From NCBI RefSeq assembly GCF_050624435.1, contig NW_027458555.1, positions 248,001 through 312,000 of the forward strand: DNA of 64,000 nt. The letters are read 5' to 3'. The first letter of the stretch is position 1; the number at the start of each line of letters is the position of its first letter. This document shows positions 1-11,239 of the stretch, piece by piece. The notes under the pieces were generated by a model. That model ran no database searches. It was not told the origin of the DNA and saw only the letters and a list, made by a program, of their open reading frames with translations. A program made the position numbers and the translations under genes. This stretch comes from Tenrec ecaudatus. Its lineage: Eukaryota; Chordata; Mammalia; Afrosoricida; Tenrecidae.

Positions 1-1886
1 GAAAAGACTAAAACAATCCCACTGAAAAAGGAGAAGACAAGGATGCCCCTTGTCCCCATTCCTATTTAATATCATGCTGGAGGTTTTAGCTAACAGCATA
101 AGGCAAAGATGTGACATCAAAGGTATTCATCTGGGGAAGGAAGAGGCGAAACAATCGTTATTTGCAGATGATATGATTTTATATATGGAAAATCCCACAA
201 GTTCCACAAGGGGAGTACTGGAAGCAACAGAGGAGTTTGGCAGAGTGGCAGGATACAAGATCAACAAACAGAAGTCCATCGGACAGTTATACACATCAGA
301 TAAGACCACAGAAGAAGAGATCAAAAAGGTGGTACCCTTCACAATAGCCAAACACAAATTGAAATATCTAGGGATACACCTGACTGAAAAAACAAAAGAT
401 CTATATAGGGAAAACTATAGAACACTATTACACGAAACCAAGAGCTACTTCAACAAATGGAAGAATATCCCATGCTCTTGGATTGGGAGACTTAATATAG
501 TTAAGATGTCAGTTCTGCCAAAAGCACTATATAAGTTTAATGCCATCCCAATACAATTACCATCATCTTTCTTCAAAGAAATGGAAAAACTGATTACCAA
601 CTTCATATGGAGAGGGAAGAAGCCCAGAATTAGCAGAGAACTCCTCAAGAAGAAGGACACAGTGGGAGGGCTTGCTTTACCTGACTTTGGCACATACTAT
701 GCACAACAGTTCCTAAAACTGCATGGTATTGGTACAATGACAGATACGCAGACCAAAGGAATAGAAACTGAAAACCCAGGAATAAAAGCATCAGCATACA
801 CACAGCTGATCTTTGATAAGGGCCCCAAAAATATCAAATGGGAAGCCGATGCCCTCTTTAACAAGTGGTGCTGGGAAAAAATGGATATCAACCTGCGAAA
901 AATGAAGCAAGACCCTCATCTCACTCCATGTACAAGAATAAACTCAAGGTGGATCACAGACCATGAAGTTAAACTCCAAACTATTGGGGCCATCAATGAG
1001 GGAATTGGGACCAACTTGAGAACTTTGGTGCAGGGAATACACAGGCTATCAGAAATAGGGAAGGACACAAACACAGAGGTGGCACAAATTGACAAGTGGG
1101 ATATACTGAAGATAAAACACTTGTGTACATCTAAAGAATTCACCAAGAGAGTAATAATTGAGTCCACAGACTGGGAAAACATCTTTAGCAATGACACATC
1201 AGACAAAGGCCTTATTACTAAAGTCTACAATACTCTGCTAGCTTCCAAAAAGAAAAAACCAATAGCCCACTTGCAAGGTGGGCAAAGGACTTGAACCGAA
1301 ATTTCACAGGGACAGAAATCCGAATGGCCCACAAACATATGAGAAAATGTTCCCTATCTTTAGCCATAAGAGAAATGCAAATTAAAACAACAATGAGGTA
1401 CCACCTGACACCCTCAAAGTAGCCCAATTCAAAAAATCAGAAAGCAACAAGTGTTGGAGGGGTTGTGGGGAGACAGGAACTCTCATCCACTGCTGGTGGG
1501 CCTGTAAGTACGTACTGCCACTATGGAAATCAATCTGACGATAGCTAAAACAGATGGAAATAGAGTTACCATATGACCCAGCAATCCCCCTACTGGGCAT
1601 ATACCCAGAAGAAGCAAGAAACAAACCAAGGCCAGACATCTGTGCTCCAATGTTCATTGCGGGACAGTTCACAATTGCAAGGAGCTGGAAGCAATCCAAA
1701 ATTACATGAACTGATGATTGGATTAAAAGACTGTGGTATATACATACAATGGAGTACTCCGCATCACTAAAAAGCAGTGATGAACGTATGAGGCACATAG
1801 CGGCATGGGAAGAACTGGAGGAAATCATGCTAAGTGAAGTAAGTCAGGCACAAAAGGACAAGTACAACATGAGCCAGCTGAGGTAA
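1..1886 (+). pseudogene. LINE-1 ORF2 fragment (reverse transcriptase and C-terminal region)
   Basis: This is the 3' part of L1 ORF2, which encodes the reverse transcriptase that copies L1 RNA at a nicked target. A frame of about 414 codons is open from around position 50 to 1294. It contains the SPFLFNIMLEVLA motif and the catalytic FADD motif (in FADDMILYMENP, near residue 40), followed by thumb-like sequence. Downstream the similarity continues in other frames: [27 protein letters not shown] sequence near 1322-1400, then a C-terminal EELEEIMLSEVSQAQKDKYN-like stretch ending at TAA 1884-1886. There are therefore several frameshifts after 1294, and probably one near position 45 in a C-run. 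The beginning of ORF2 (endonuclease) lies outside the window. The long open frame suggests a relatively recent insertion, but the element is not competent as it stands. Confidence 0.93.
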
Positions 1887-3552
1887 GTATTAAAAAAAAA
1901 TTTTAATGCAAAAGTGGCATAGGGGAAAAAGCTACTGTACACAAACATTTTGGGGGTGAAGACTGTGTAGTATGGAAGAGACCAGACCAAAACCAGGGAT
2001 GCACATGGTAGACAATGGTTAAGGAGGTTGGGAAAGCAAAATAAAAGAATGAATATAAGGAACAAAAGGAGAGTGGGGGCATGGGGCACTAATCCACCCA
2101 AGGGGAGGGTATTGTTTATATCTCCACAGGGAAAGTGGGACCAGACTTCAACCCAGTGCTGCAAGGTGTGAATGCAATATCCCGGGGTGGAGTAGGGAAC
2201 CAGTGGAGAGGTCTGGGAGGCTGGCCCCAGCACCATAAATTAAGTGGATTCCTGCCCCTCCCCCGAAAAGAATTTGTTCCAAAGGGCGACATTGACTCTG
2301 CAGCTCCGGAGATGGACATATCTGATCAGAGCACACGGGAGAAGATGAAGGGGCAGGAGGAGAGAGTGGAACACAGCCTGGCCCACCAGGCCGTGAGGAT
2401 GATGTTCCTGAGTAGAGTAGCCAGTCCACAGAGAGAACAACATGGCTGGCCCCACTATGAGAAATGATGCCACCCAGTGACTAAGGGAGATACAGGGGAC
2501 AGCACCGGAGACACAGTGTGGGAATTGCACCTGACCTGTTCCCACCACATCGAGCCAAAGCACTGAGGGAGTGCAGCAGAACAGCAAGGGTATGGAGTGG
2601 CAAGGTCCCCAGGGAATGCTGAAAGTGGACTTTGGGGCCAGGGCTTGGTGCCCCAACAGACTGGACTGGAAAACGCTCCTAAGGGCCAGCAAATGATCCC
2701 TGAACTAACTACAAGCTTTTCTCTTGTGAAGTGTTTTGTTTTGTTCTTTGTCAGTGGTTTGTTTTGTTGTTTTGTTGTCTGGTTGTATACTGTTGCTTTG
2801 TTTTCCTCTGTCTTGTTTTCGTGCATGTTAGTGTCTCCACAGGTCTGTATGAATAGGACAGGCTGGATGAACTATCTGGAGGAAAAACAACAGGACCGAC
2901 ACTTCCGGGGGAACTTAGGGTGGGGGAGCGGTAGGGGGTAAGGAAGTGGTGTTAACAAACACAGGGACAAGGGAACAACATGGGACCCAAAATGGTAGTG
3001 AGGGGGGAGTGGCAGGCCAGGTGGGGAATGATCAAGGGTAAGGTTGCATAGAGAAGAGGTATAGCTATACCACAGGTGGGGACAGGGCATGGTAGTGGGG
3101 CAGGAGGAAAGTCAAGAGAGATGGAGGAAGGAGCTGGGAGTCAAGGGGAATTTATGGAGGTCTAGACAAAGACATGTACATGCTAATATATATAGGAGGA
3201 TGGGGAAATAGATCTATGTGTGTATATTTATAGGTTCAGTATTAAGGTGGTGGAAGGAGCTTGGGCCTCTACTCAAACACTCCCTCAATGCATGAATACT
3301 TTCTTTTATTAAATTTGCACTCTATGATGCTCACTCTCCCGACACAACTGCTGAAGCCAAAGTGGGTGAACAAGTAAATGTGGTGAAGAAAGCTTATGGT
3401 GCCCGGCTATCGAAAGAGATAGTGTCTGGGGTCTTAAAGGCTTGAAGGTGAACAAGTGGCCATCTAACTCAGAAGCAATAAAGCCCACATGGAAGAAGCA
3501 CACCAGCCAGTGCGACCACGAGGTGCTAAAGGGACCAGGTATAAGGCATCAT

Positions 3553-3613
3553 GCAAAAAAAAAAAGAATATATATATATATATGTGTGTGTGTGTATTGT
3601 GTGTGTGTACATA

Positions 3614-3644
<31 letters not shown>

Positions 3645-3645
3645 A
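3553..3645 (+). repeat. Compound (AT)n/(GT)n microsatellite in L1 3' UTR
   Basis: A poly(A) run passes into alternating TA, then TG repeats interrupted by ACATATGTA. An equivalent, antisense tract occurs in the minus-strand L1 near 19724-19789, so the microsatellite is probably seeded by the element itself. Confidence 0.9.
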
Positions 3646-4316
3646 TACCATTGAGAATGAATGGGGAAGTGCAGAGTGGAGACCCAGGGCCCAAGTTTCA
3701 GCCACTGGAGATCCCCTCATAGAGGGGTTTAGGAGAGGAAATGGGTCAGTCAGGGTGCGATATAGTACCGATGAAGAACACAGCTTTCCCCTCGATCCTG
3801 GATGCTTCCTCCCTCCAACTACCATGATCTGAATTCTACCTTGCAGGACTGGATAGGGCAGAGGTTGTACACTGGTGCATATGGATGCTGGAGGCACAGG
3901 GAATCCAGGGTGGACGATACCTTCAGGACCAGGGGTGTGAGGGGCGATGCTGGGAGAGTGGAGGGTGAGTGGGTTGGAAAGGGGGAACTGATTATAAGGA
4001 TCCACATGTGACTTCCTCCTTGGGAGATGGACGGCAGAGAAGGGAGGGAAGGGAGACTCCGGATAGGGCAAGATATGACAAAATAAATATTTGTGGATTA
4101 TCAAGGGCTCCTGAAGGAGGGGGGAGTGGGAAGGGAGGGGGAAAAATAAAGAGGACCTGATGCAAAGGGCTTAAGTGGAGAGCAAATGCTTTGAGAGTGA
4201 TTAGGGCAAAGAATGTACGGATGTGCTTTATACAATTGATGTATGTATATGTGTGGATTGTGATAAGAGTTGTATGAGCCCCTAATAAAATGTAAAAAAA
4301 TAAAAGAAAAAAAAGA

Positions 4317-4424
4317 AAATGATTAGAGCAAAGAATGTACAGATGTGCTTTATGCAATTGATGTATGTATATGAATGGATTGTGATAAGGGTTGTATGAG
4401 CCCCTAATAAAATATTTTTTAAAA
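4317..4424 (+). mobile_element. Older L1 3' end fragment
   Basis: The sequence repeats the last 110 bp or so of the L1 3' UTR, ending in AATAAAATA and an A-run. Duplication copy B has an equivalent tail at about 56640-56745, just before the homologous single-copy sequence. This tail is therefore the ancestral one, and the L1 at 1-4319 probably inserted into it later. Confidence 0.75.
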
Positions 4425-4699
4425 GAATCATAACCCCACCATAATGCATATTCATGACAATCCCCGGTCCCTGTGAAATCTGTTTCACATCCATAATCCT
4501 TTACATTTACTTGTTGGTTTACTTGGCTAAATCTGTAAACCACTTCTACCATTTATTTTCAGGAGCTTTCCTTGGGGAATCTTCTGGCTGAGTCCTTACT
4601 TGATCCAAGTAAAGCAAGGCCCTTTCACTTTCATACACCTCCTGTCTTTTTTTCTCAGCAAGAGTGGTGCTACTTAAATGTTATACATTTCGTTTAGAT

Positions 4700-4777
4700 G
4701 AGTTTGCTTTTCCCTTATAGAGTCGCTATGATACGGAATCACTTTAATGACAGTGGGTTTGGGATTGGTGTTATCAT
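4700..4777 (+). mobile_element. AfroSINE 3' fragment
   Basis: The segment TATAGAGTCGCTATGATACG, followed by a GGAATC...ACAGTGGGTTTGG-like end, resembles the 3' body of afrotherian AfroSINEs (recognised from memory). Copy B carries the same fragment near 57030-57095, so the insertion predates the duplication. Confidence 0.6.
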
Positions 4778-4787
4778 AAAGAAGATG

Positions 4788-6079
4788 TGATAGGGACAGG
4801 AGGAAGGTCAAGGGAAATAAAGAGGTGGGAAGCAAAGGGCTGTTATAGAGGTCTAGATAAAGACATGTACATATGCAAATATATTTATATATGAGGATGG
4901 GGAAATAGATCTATGTGCAGATAATTATAGGTTTAGTATTAAGTTAGCAGAAGAACATTGGGCTTCCATTCAAGTACTCCCTCAATACAAGAATACTTTC
5001 CTCTATTAAAGTGGCATTCAATGATGCTCACCTTCCCTACACAACCGCTGAAGACAAAGAGGGTGAATAAGCAAATGTGGTGAAGAAAGCTGATGGTGCC
5101 CAAGTATCAAAAGGTACAGCATCTGGGGTCTCAAAAGCTTGAGGGTAAACAAGGGGCCATCTAGCTCAGAACAACATAGCCCACATGGAAGAACACACAA
5201 GCCTGTGTGATCCCAAGGTGCTGAAGGGATCAATTATCAGACATCAAAGAACAAAAAATCATATCATTGGATGCACACCTCCATGATACGATCGCTGAAG
5301 ACAAATGGGTGCATAAGCAAATGTGGGGAAGAAAGCTGATGGTGCCCAACTATAAAAAGGTATAGTGTCTACATGGAAGCAGCACACCAGCCAGTGCCAT
5401 CATGAGGTGTCGAATGGATAAGGCATCAGAATAGAAAACAATCTTACCATAGTGAATGAGGGGAGGAGTGCAGAGTTAAGACCCAAAACCCATTTATCAG
5501 CCACTGGAGATACCCTTGAAGAGGGGTTTAGGGGAGGAATGAGCCAGTCAAGGTAGGATGCAGCACTGATGAAAAATACAACTTTCTTCTAGTTCCTAAA
5601 TGCTTCCTCCCCCCGCTCCCCCACACGATCATGATTCGAATTCTACCTTGCAAGTCTGGCTAGACCAAAGGATATACACTGGTACAGATAGGAGCTGGAA
5701 ACACAGGGAATCCAGGGCAGATGATACCTTCAGGACCAGCGGTGTGAGTGGCGATACTGGGAGGGTAGAGGGAGAGTGGGTTGGAAAGAGGGAACTGATT
5801 ACAATACAAAGATCTACATGTGACCTCCTCCCTTGGGGGCAGACAACAGAAAAGTGGGTGAAGGGAGACGTCAGACAGGGCAAGATATGACAAAATATTA
5901 ATTGAGAATGATGAGGACAATGAATGTACAGTTGTGCTTTACACAATTGATGTATGCATGGATTGTGATAAGAGTTGTATGATATGAACCCCTAATAAAA
6001 TGATTTTGAAAATAAATAATAATGAAATAATAAAGTTAATTCTCAGAGTAAAACAAAATTTTTTAATTGAAAAAAAAAC
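4788..6079 (+). mobile_element. 5'-truncated L1 insertion specific to duplication copy A
   Basis: About 1.3 kb of L1 3' UTR ends in CCCCTAATAAAATG and a long degenerate A-rich tail. It is flanked by AAAGAAGAT(G) at 4778-4787 and AAAGAAGAT at 6080-6088. Copy B has one copy of that target at 57100-57108 and no L1, giving a natural empty site. The insertion therefore post-dates the duplication, or was lost from copy B. Confidence 0.88.
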
Positions 6080-6304
6080 AAAGAAGATAATGGGGTCGGA
6101 TTTCCTCTTTTCAGTTTCTGAGCAGACTGGCATCATCACTACTTCATTCCTGGGGCTTCCAAAATGCAGAATATTTTATCAATTTCCAGGTAAAATATCA
6201 AACCTACTGAAAAACATTACATCATGGACAGGGTTCTCTAGGATCCACAGACCTTGTCCATTGTCATCAATTTCCTGTGGAGATTCTTCTGCCAAGCGGT
6301 AAAT

Positions 6305-6848
6305 TGCCAGTGTCCAGCTCTGTCAGAGATAACCTGAAACAGGGTCTGAAGGTAGGGAGAGGGACTTTAAATAAAGAAGGAATAGAAGACAGAACAGAGG
6401 GGTTCAGGAGGACCGAACAGCTCAACAACCCTGGAGCTTCTGGCAATTTTATTTTTGCAAAAGCCTTCCTTATATACTAAACACAGTAACCACAACCTTG
6501 ACTTCATCATCTGTTCCGGGCAGTTTGTCAGTCTGTTTATACAAAGCTTATTCATAACTAAAACAATATATTCCTCAAAAAAACTTTTATATCTAGTACA
6601 GGATGAGAACACACAATCAAGGCTATCTGTTCCTCCAAGGATACTGTGAGATCAGTCAACTGGACACGTAGTCCTCTGATGTACACAGAAAGGCCAAATT
6701 TTCCAAACTGACTCAGGGGAAGATAGGGAAAGGGAAAAGAGTCCCCACTCCAATCCCTTAAAGCCCGGAGTAATTAGGGAAAATTCCCTACTCAGTCTCA
6801 ACCAAAGCCAAGGAAGTAAGTGGAGAACTTCTTAGACCGAATCCCACA
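6305..6848 (-). mobile_element. Solo LTR of an endogenous retrovirus (class II-like), copy A only
   Basis: The 544-bp element starts TG and ends CA on either strand. It is flanked by perfect 6-bp direct repeats GTAAAT at 6299-6304 and 6849-6854. Copy B has the uninterrupted site near 57310-57330. On the minus strand a TATATAAGG box (about 6466-6474) precedes an AATAAA signal by roughly 25 bp, which suggests minus orientation. Six-base duplications are typical of class II (ERVK-type) proviruses. No internal retroviral genes remain here. Confidence 0.75.
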
Positions 6849-6943
6849 GTAAATTCTCTCTGGTAGTGTCCAGATTCCCCAAATGGCTTGACATAATAAG
6901 GTTTCCATTGCTTGTCATCAGTGATTATTTTCCCTCTTCCTAG

Positions 6944-7215
6944 TTGTCAAAGATTTGAACCCAGGATTGATGAACCCCTCACAGATTCTCAACCTAGTTT
7001 TTGCTTTCTCTGGTGACTGCTGAATTCCAGAGCTGGATCTGCCAAAACCTGCAGAAGTGGTTGGAGTAGTTGTGAGCAATATATTCTAGTAGCAGAAAAC
7101 AGCTTCCCATCACTATGGAGATGGTACTCAAGCTCCCGAAGAATACCCACAAATCAGTTATCCTGCATCTGAGCTCAATCACACTGAGGGCACAGCTGTC
7201 CACTCATGTGGGAGA
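6944..7215 (+). pseudogene. IGHV pseudogene, clan II (IGHV4/6-like), duplication copy A
   Basis: A decayed clan II V exon. After a plausible acceptor (CTTCCTAG, ending 6943) the DNA aligns piece by piece with clan II framework sequence. GAACCCAGGATTGATGAACC and CCCTCACAG correspond to FR1, and TCTCTGGTGAC to the end of FR1. GAGCTGGATCTGCC corresponds to FR2. AAATCAGTTATCCTGCATCT and GAGCTCAATCACACTGAGG correspond to FR3. The second cysteine region is ruined (CACTCATGTGGGAG). There is no continuous frame, and only an ACACAAATA-like nonamer remnant lies downstream near 7243. The homologous relic is at 57407-57683. The clan assignment rests on my own alignment by eye. Confidence 0.7.
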
Positions 7216-8386
7216 GAATCTGAGAGAGAACTGAGTGCCATCCCAGACACAAATATCACTGCAATCATGGCATTGATCTACGGTGATAACGTGGGGTGTG
7301 GAAAGCACAGGGGCGACTATATTTCTGGGGCCTGGGCAATGTGGGAGGCCTGGGAGCAAGCAGCTTCCTGTTAGCATCTAGGGTTTCCATTCCCTCCAAA
7401 ATATTTCCTCCCAGAATGCCGTCTTCTTAAATGTGTATTCCCAAACCCCACAGATATTATAATTTTCATCCATTTGTAGATTTTATGCACACACAAAATT
7501 GTATGTGTGCATGCATACCTGTTTTATACACAAATGCTGTTTGTCTCATTGAGAGCTATGGCATATATTCAATGTTTTTTTATACCCTGGATGGCTGTAT
7601 TGGAATGAAAAAACAATGATCACACAACATAACACTCTGTGGGACTCAACTGAAGAGAACTTAATGGTGAATTCATAGACACAGACATCTGTATAGTATA
7701 GAAATATGGCTCTGAAATTAAGTACCTCATTGCCCATCTAATGGAGCTACTAAAGATGAGCACGCCATATCACAGTTTAGCAGGGCAGGCAAGGTGGGTA
7801 GGAACTAATACATATAAAAACTCACATAAATGAAACAGAAGGCGCACAGAAAATAAACGAATTAAATGAAAAAAAGAGAAGACAAATTAAAGTGATAAAG
7901 ACCCAGATTCCCTGCTCATGACAAAAAGAAAGAGGACTGGAATCTCTCAGATCAGAAACCAGAGAAGAGACACCATTCCACAGATTTTATGGACATGTTT
8001 TATGAACAGCTTCATACACACAGTTTAAAAAAGTCACTGAATAGGGGAAATTCCTTGAAAGGCTAAAAAGAATCTAATAATGTCCCCACATAAGAAACGG
8101 ATCATAGAGCTGCTCACTGTCATCATGCGTATCCATCGGTTGAGGGGAACGAGAGGGGATGCACTGTGAGCTCTCAGATGGCAAAGGCTGTTGTGTCTGC
8201 CATATACAGCTTATAACTTGAAAGTTACTTTCTTAAAAATTAATAATGTGTAACAATCAAAGCAATACTTGGTACAGAACCTGTGTAAGGGCTCTGTTTT
8301 CCTATGAGAGTGTTTGTGTTTCTCTGAGTCTGAGGGAGAACAGGTGCCCATAATCTCTACTCATCCGCTTCTAAATATCAGAGAAG

Positions 8387-8394
8387 ATGCCAAT
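8387..8394 (+). promoter_or_regulatory. Degraded V promoter octamer (ATGCCAAT)
   Basis: It sits about 130 bp upstream of the leader remnant, at the position where duplication copy B has a perfect ATGCAAAT (59272-59279). The A-to-C change would be expected to weaken Oct-1/Oct-2 binding. Confidence 0.65.
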
Positions 8395-8518
8395 GTAGCT
8401 CTCTGCCTGCCGATAAACCAGCCACAGCCCCTGATTTGGGAGATCTCAGAGGACAGTCCAGCCTTCGGGTCTCTGCTGTTACCATTTCATGCCCAGGAGC
8501 TAGTCCAGAGGACACATC

Positions 8519-9070
<552 letters not shown>

Positions 9071-9111
9071 CACCCAATGGGGGGAAATCAGTGAGAGCCC
9101 AGACACAAATC
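9071..9111 (+). promoter_or_regulatory. Degenerate V recombination signal (RSS)
   Basis: The heptamer position reads CACCCAA instead of CACAGTG. The nonamer ACACAAATC is recognisable at 9103-9111, but the spacer is 25 bp instead of 23. Copy B keeps CACAGTG with a 23-bp spacer, so a 2-bp gain and substitutions happened in copy A. It is unlikely to be an efficient RAG substrate. Confidence 0.8.
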
Positions 9112-9133
9112 TCCCCTGCAGGAAGGACAGTGG

Positions 9134-9149
9134 TCTCCAGGGGGCGCTC
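9134..9149 (+). promoter_or_regulatory. CTCF-like motif 3' of IGHV3 copy A
   Basis: TCTCCAGGGGGCGCTC contains the AGGGGGCGC core of the CTCF consensus in forward orientation, about 23 bp after the nonamer. The left half of the motif matches less well. Equivalent motifs follow several other V segments here. Confidence 0.5.
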
Positions 9150-9575
9150 AGAACTCACAGAGCACAGGACTCAGACACAGGAGCAGGTGCAGCTGGAGCT
9201 TCAAGGCTGTTTTCTTGTGGGGATCTGCGGATTCTGCTAAATCTCGGTTTCCCTAGGGAATCCCTCTCTAATTTAAAAATATTAATTCTGTGACTACTTC
9301 CGGTATCTGTGAATTCAAAAAGTATATTGTAACGGGAGAATATAATCTGTCTTACAGCAACAAACAGTCTGCCCCTTAAGGACAGGAAATGACTCTGTTA
9401 GGGGTCCTTGCATCAGAGTTCTCATGACGCTCCGATAAATACTTTCCAATCAGACTCAGTGGAAATAGGAGACTGGGAAAAGGTAACTATTAAGTGCCAA
9501 CATTGTTGGCTGCAAAGTTCACAGTATATTCTTCCATCACTTTGTGAGTTTTCCTGACAATCACTTATTCAAAAT

Positions 9576-10800
9576 ATAGAAACATCAATACATGCACACC
9601 ATAGAAAGATATACATGCCTAAAAGTACTAGAGAGACCACAAAGCACATTATGACATAGACATGAGTGAAATTACACAAACACACACGCACACGCACAAA
9701 CACAAAACAATGAAACAAAACAAAAAAACACCTGCAGTGGAAGCTCCACTCAAACTTGGGCACTTGTCAGATAGCAGGAATTAGGAAATGGCAAATAGTT
9801 TCTGACATTCAGCAGTGTCCCAGGGTTACTTCAATTTCATAGTCTCCTGAAATGGTGTTCTCAAAGGAACCAAATTGTTGAACTTAAAGAAGAAAATCTC
9901 CAGTGTGGGTGGCACAGGTGATTGCTATCCTAAAGTCATGTGTTTCAGAGTATGATCATATGATTTCAAACTGTAAAAACAAGATCAGAGGAGGGAATGG
10001 TATTAGAGGTGCAATTCAGGGCTATCATTGTTGGAAGTTCTCTTTGTTCTGGCTAAAGACTTCAGGCCTCTAGTGATGTGCTGTTGTTTTCCTTTCTCTC
10101 TTGGCATTGGTCTGACAAGGGGAATACAATCCTGCACTTGCCTTGTCAGCACCCTCAGGGGGATTCCAGGGTTATTATAGTTGATGACTGTAAGTTTGTC
10201 TGGAGTTCTGCTAAAGCGAAAGGTGATCAACTGATCTTCTGACTGCAGCATTCTAAGGGAAACATTGTGAACCTAGGTCTGACATGTGGCCTTACAAACA
10301 TCCACGTTTCTCCCTCAAGGGAAATTTGGGCCCAGGAGAAATTCCTGACCCTCTTCCAGGATAGACCTTCTTCTTTTTTACCGCATCTGTTTCCCCCGCA
10401 GTTGCTATAGCTTATCACAGGTGACCATAACGTCCTGTTTTGGAGTTTTTAGCTTGTATATCTTGGTTTTTGTGTATTATGGAAGATAGGGGCTATATTC
10501 GGGGGGGGGATCATATGGCGTCCTCTCTTTCTATTGGTCTCTGTGTGAATTAACCACTACACGTTATTCTGCTGATGAAAACCAGACTAGCAAAAGTATT
10601 CAACTCTAGGAGAGAGGACACACCCCATAGGATGCCCAGTTCTCCCCATTCACTGGAAAGGCAGGATTATACATAAGTCACAGTGGAATTTCTGAAGGCC
10701 TAAGATTCTCTTGTTGCAATATTAAATAGGAAAAGAAAAATGTGTTGAACAAAAGAGTGAAACCATGGATGTTGGTTTCCTGATCGGATGTCTTTGTGTT
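9576..10800. other. Unassigned V-V spacer
   Basis: I found no gene, RNA or confident repeat. There is a CA-rich stretch near 9675-9730 and a G-run at 10500-10509. The short open frames show no recognisable domains. Confidence 0.5.
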
Positions 10801-10802
10801 TG

Positions 10803-11090
10803 CATGCCTTCAATGCAGCTAGAGGCTCTGGGAGACTTGAGGCAGAATAGGGCACCTCTGAGATTCCGCAGTCCAATCTGTGGACCAATCCCCAGCAGTG
10901 ATGGCATGGATGTCATCAGCCAATTCTATGAAGGGCCTGAAGTGAGTAATAGTTATTCCATATCCTACCTATACACTGTGAATACCTGAATGACAGTCAC
11001 CAGGGAAAAGCCAAGAACATTCTGCATCTTCAAATGGACAGCCTCAACACTGATAACACAACCTTCTATTTCAATAATGGAGACACGGAA
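10803..11090 (+). pseudogene. IGHV3-like pseudogene, heavily decayed
   Basis: ATGCAGCTAGAGGCTCTGGG (10813-10832) matches the start of an IGHV3 exon, followed by FR1-like GAGACTTGAGGCAG and ACCTCTGAGATTCCG. A short CDR1/FR2 (GATGGCATGGATG; GAAGGGCCTGAAGTGAG) and FR3 (GTCACCAGGGAAAAGCC; CATCTTCAAATGGACAGCCT) follow. The final cysteine region is lost (ACCTTCTATTTCAATAAT) and there are several stops. The acceptor is mutated (GTGTTTGCATG). Downstream, CACGGAA and ACACAAACC (11090-11127) are RSS remnants with about a 22-bp spacer. The leader exon is not identifiable. Confidence 0.7.
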
Positions 11091-11239
11091 AAGGGAATCT
11101 GTAAGGGTCTGTACACAAACCTCCCAAAAGGGAGGTATGGATTTCAGGGATTGCTCAGGACTCTCAGTCATAGGGCTCAGTTCTGGCAGACAGTATGGAG
11201 GGGAGTTAAGAACTGGCTTCATGTCAGTGTCTGGGACTT

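Larger units (their letters stand above)
1..4319 (+). mobile_element. L1 retrotransposon, 3' part with long 3' UTR and A-rich tail
   Basis: The ORF2 remnant is followed by a 3' UTR of about 2.4 kb. It ends in GAGCCCCTAATAAAATG and an A-rich tail at about 4293-4319. The same 3' UTR recurs many times in this window in both orientations, so it is the reference copy for this L1 lineage. It appears to have inserted into the tail of an older L1, because a second, partial tail follows at 4317-4424. The 5' end and left target-site duplication are outside the window. Confidence 0.92.

Noticed and set aside
3526..4107. Recurring proline/serine-rich open frames (PFPTHSPSTLP-like) in many places on both strands
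   Set aside because: They fall in the L1 3' UTR and appear wherever that UTR is present. They are not independent genes.
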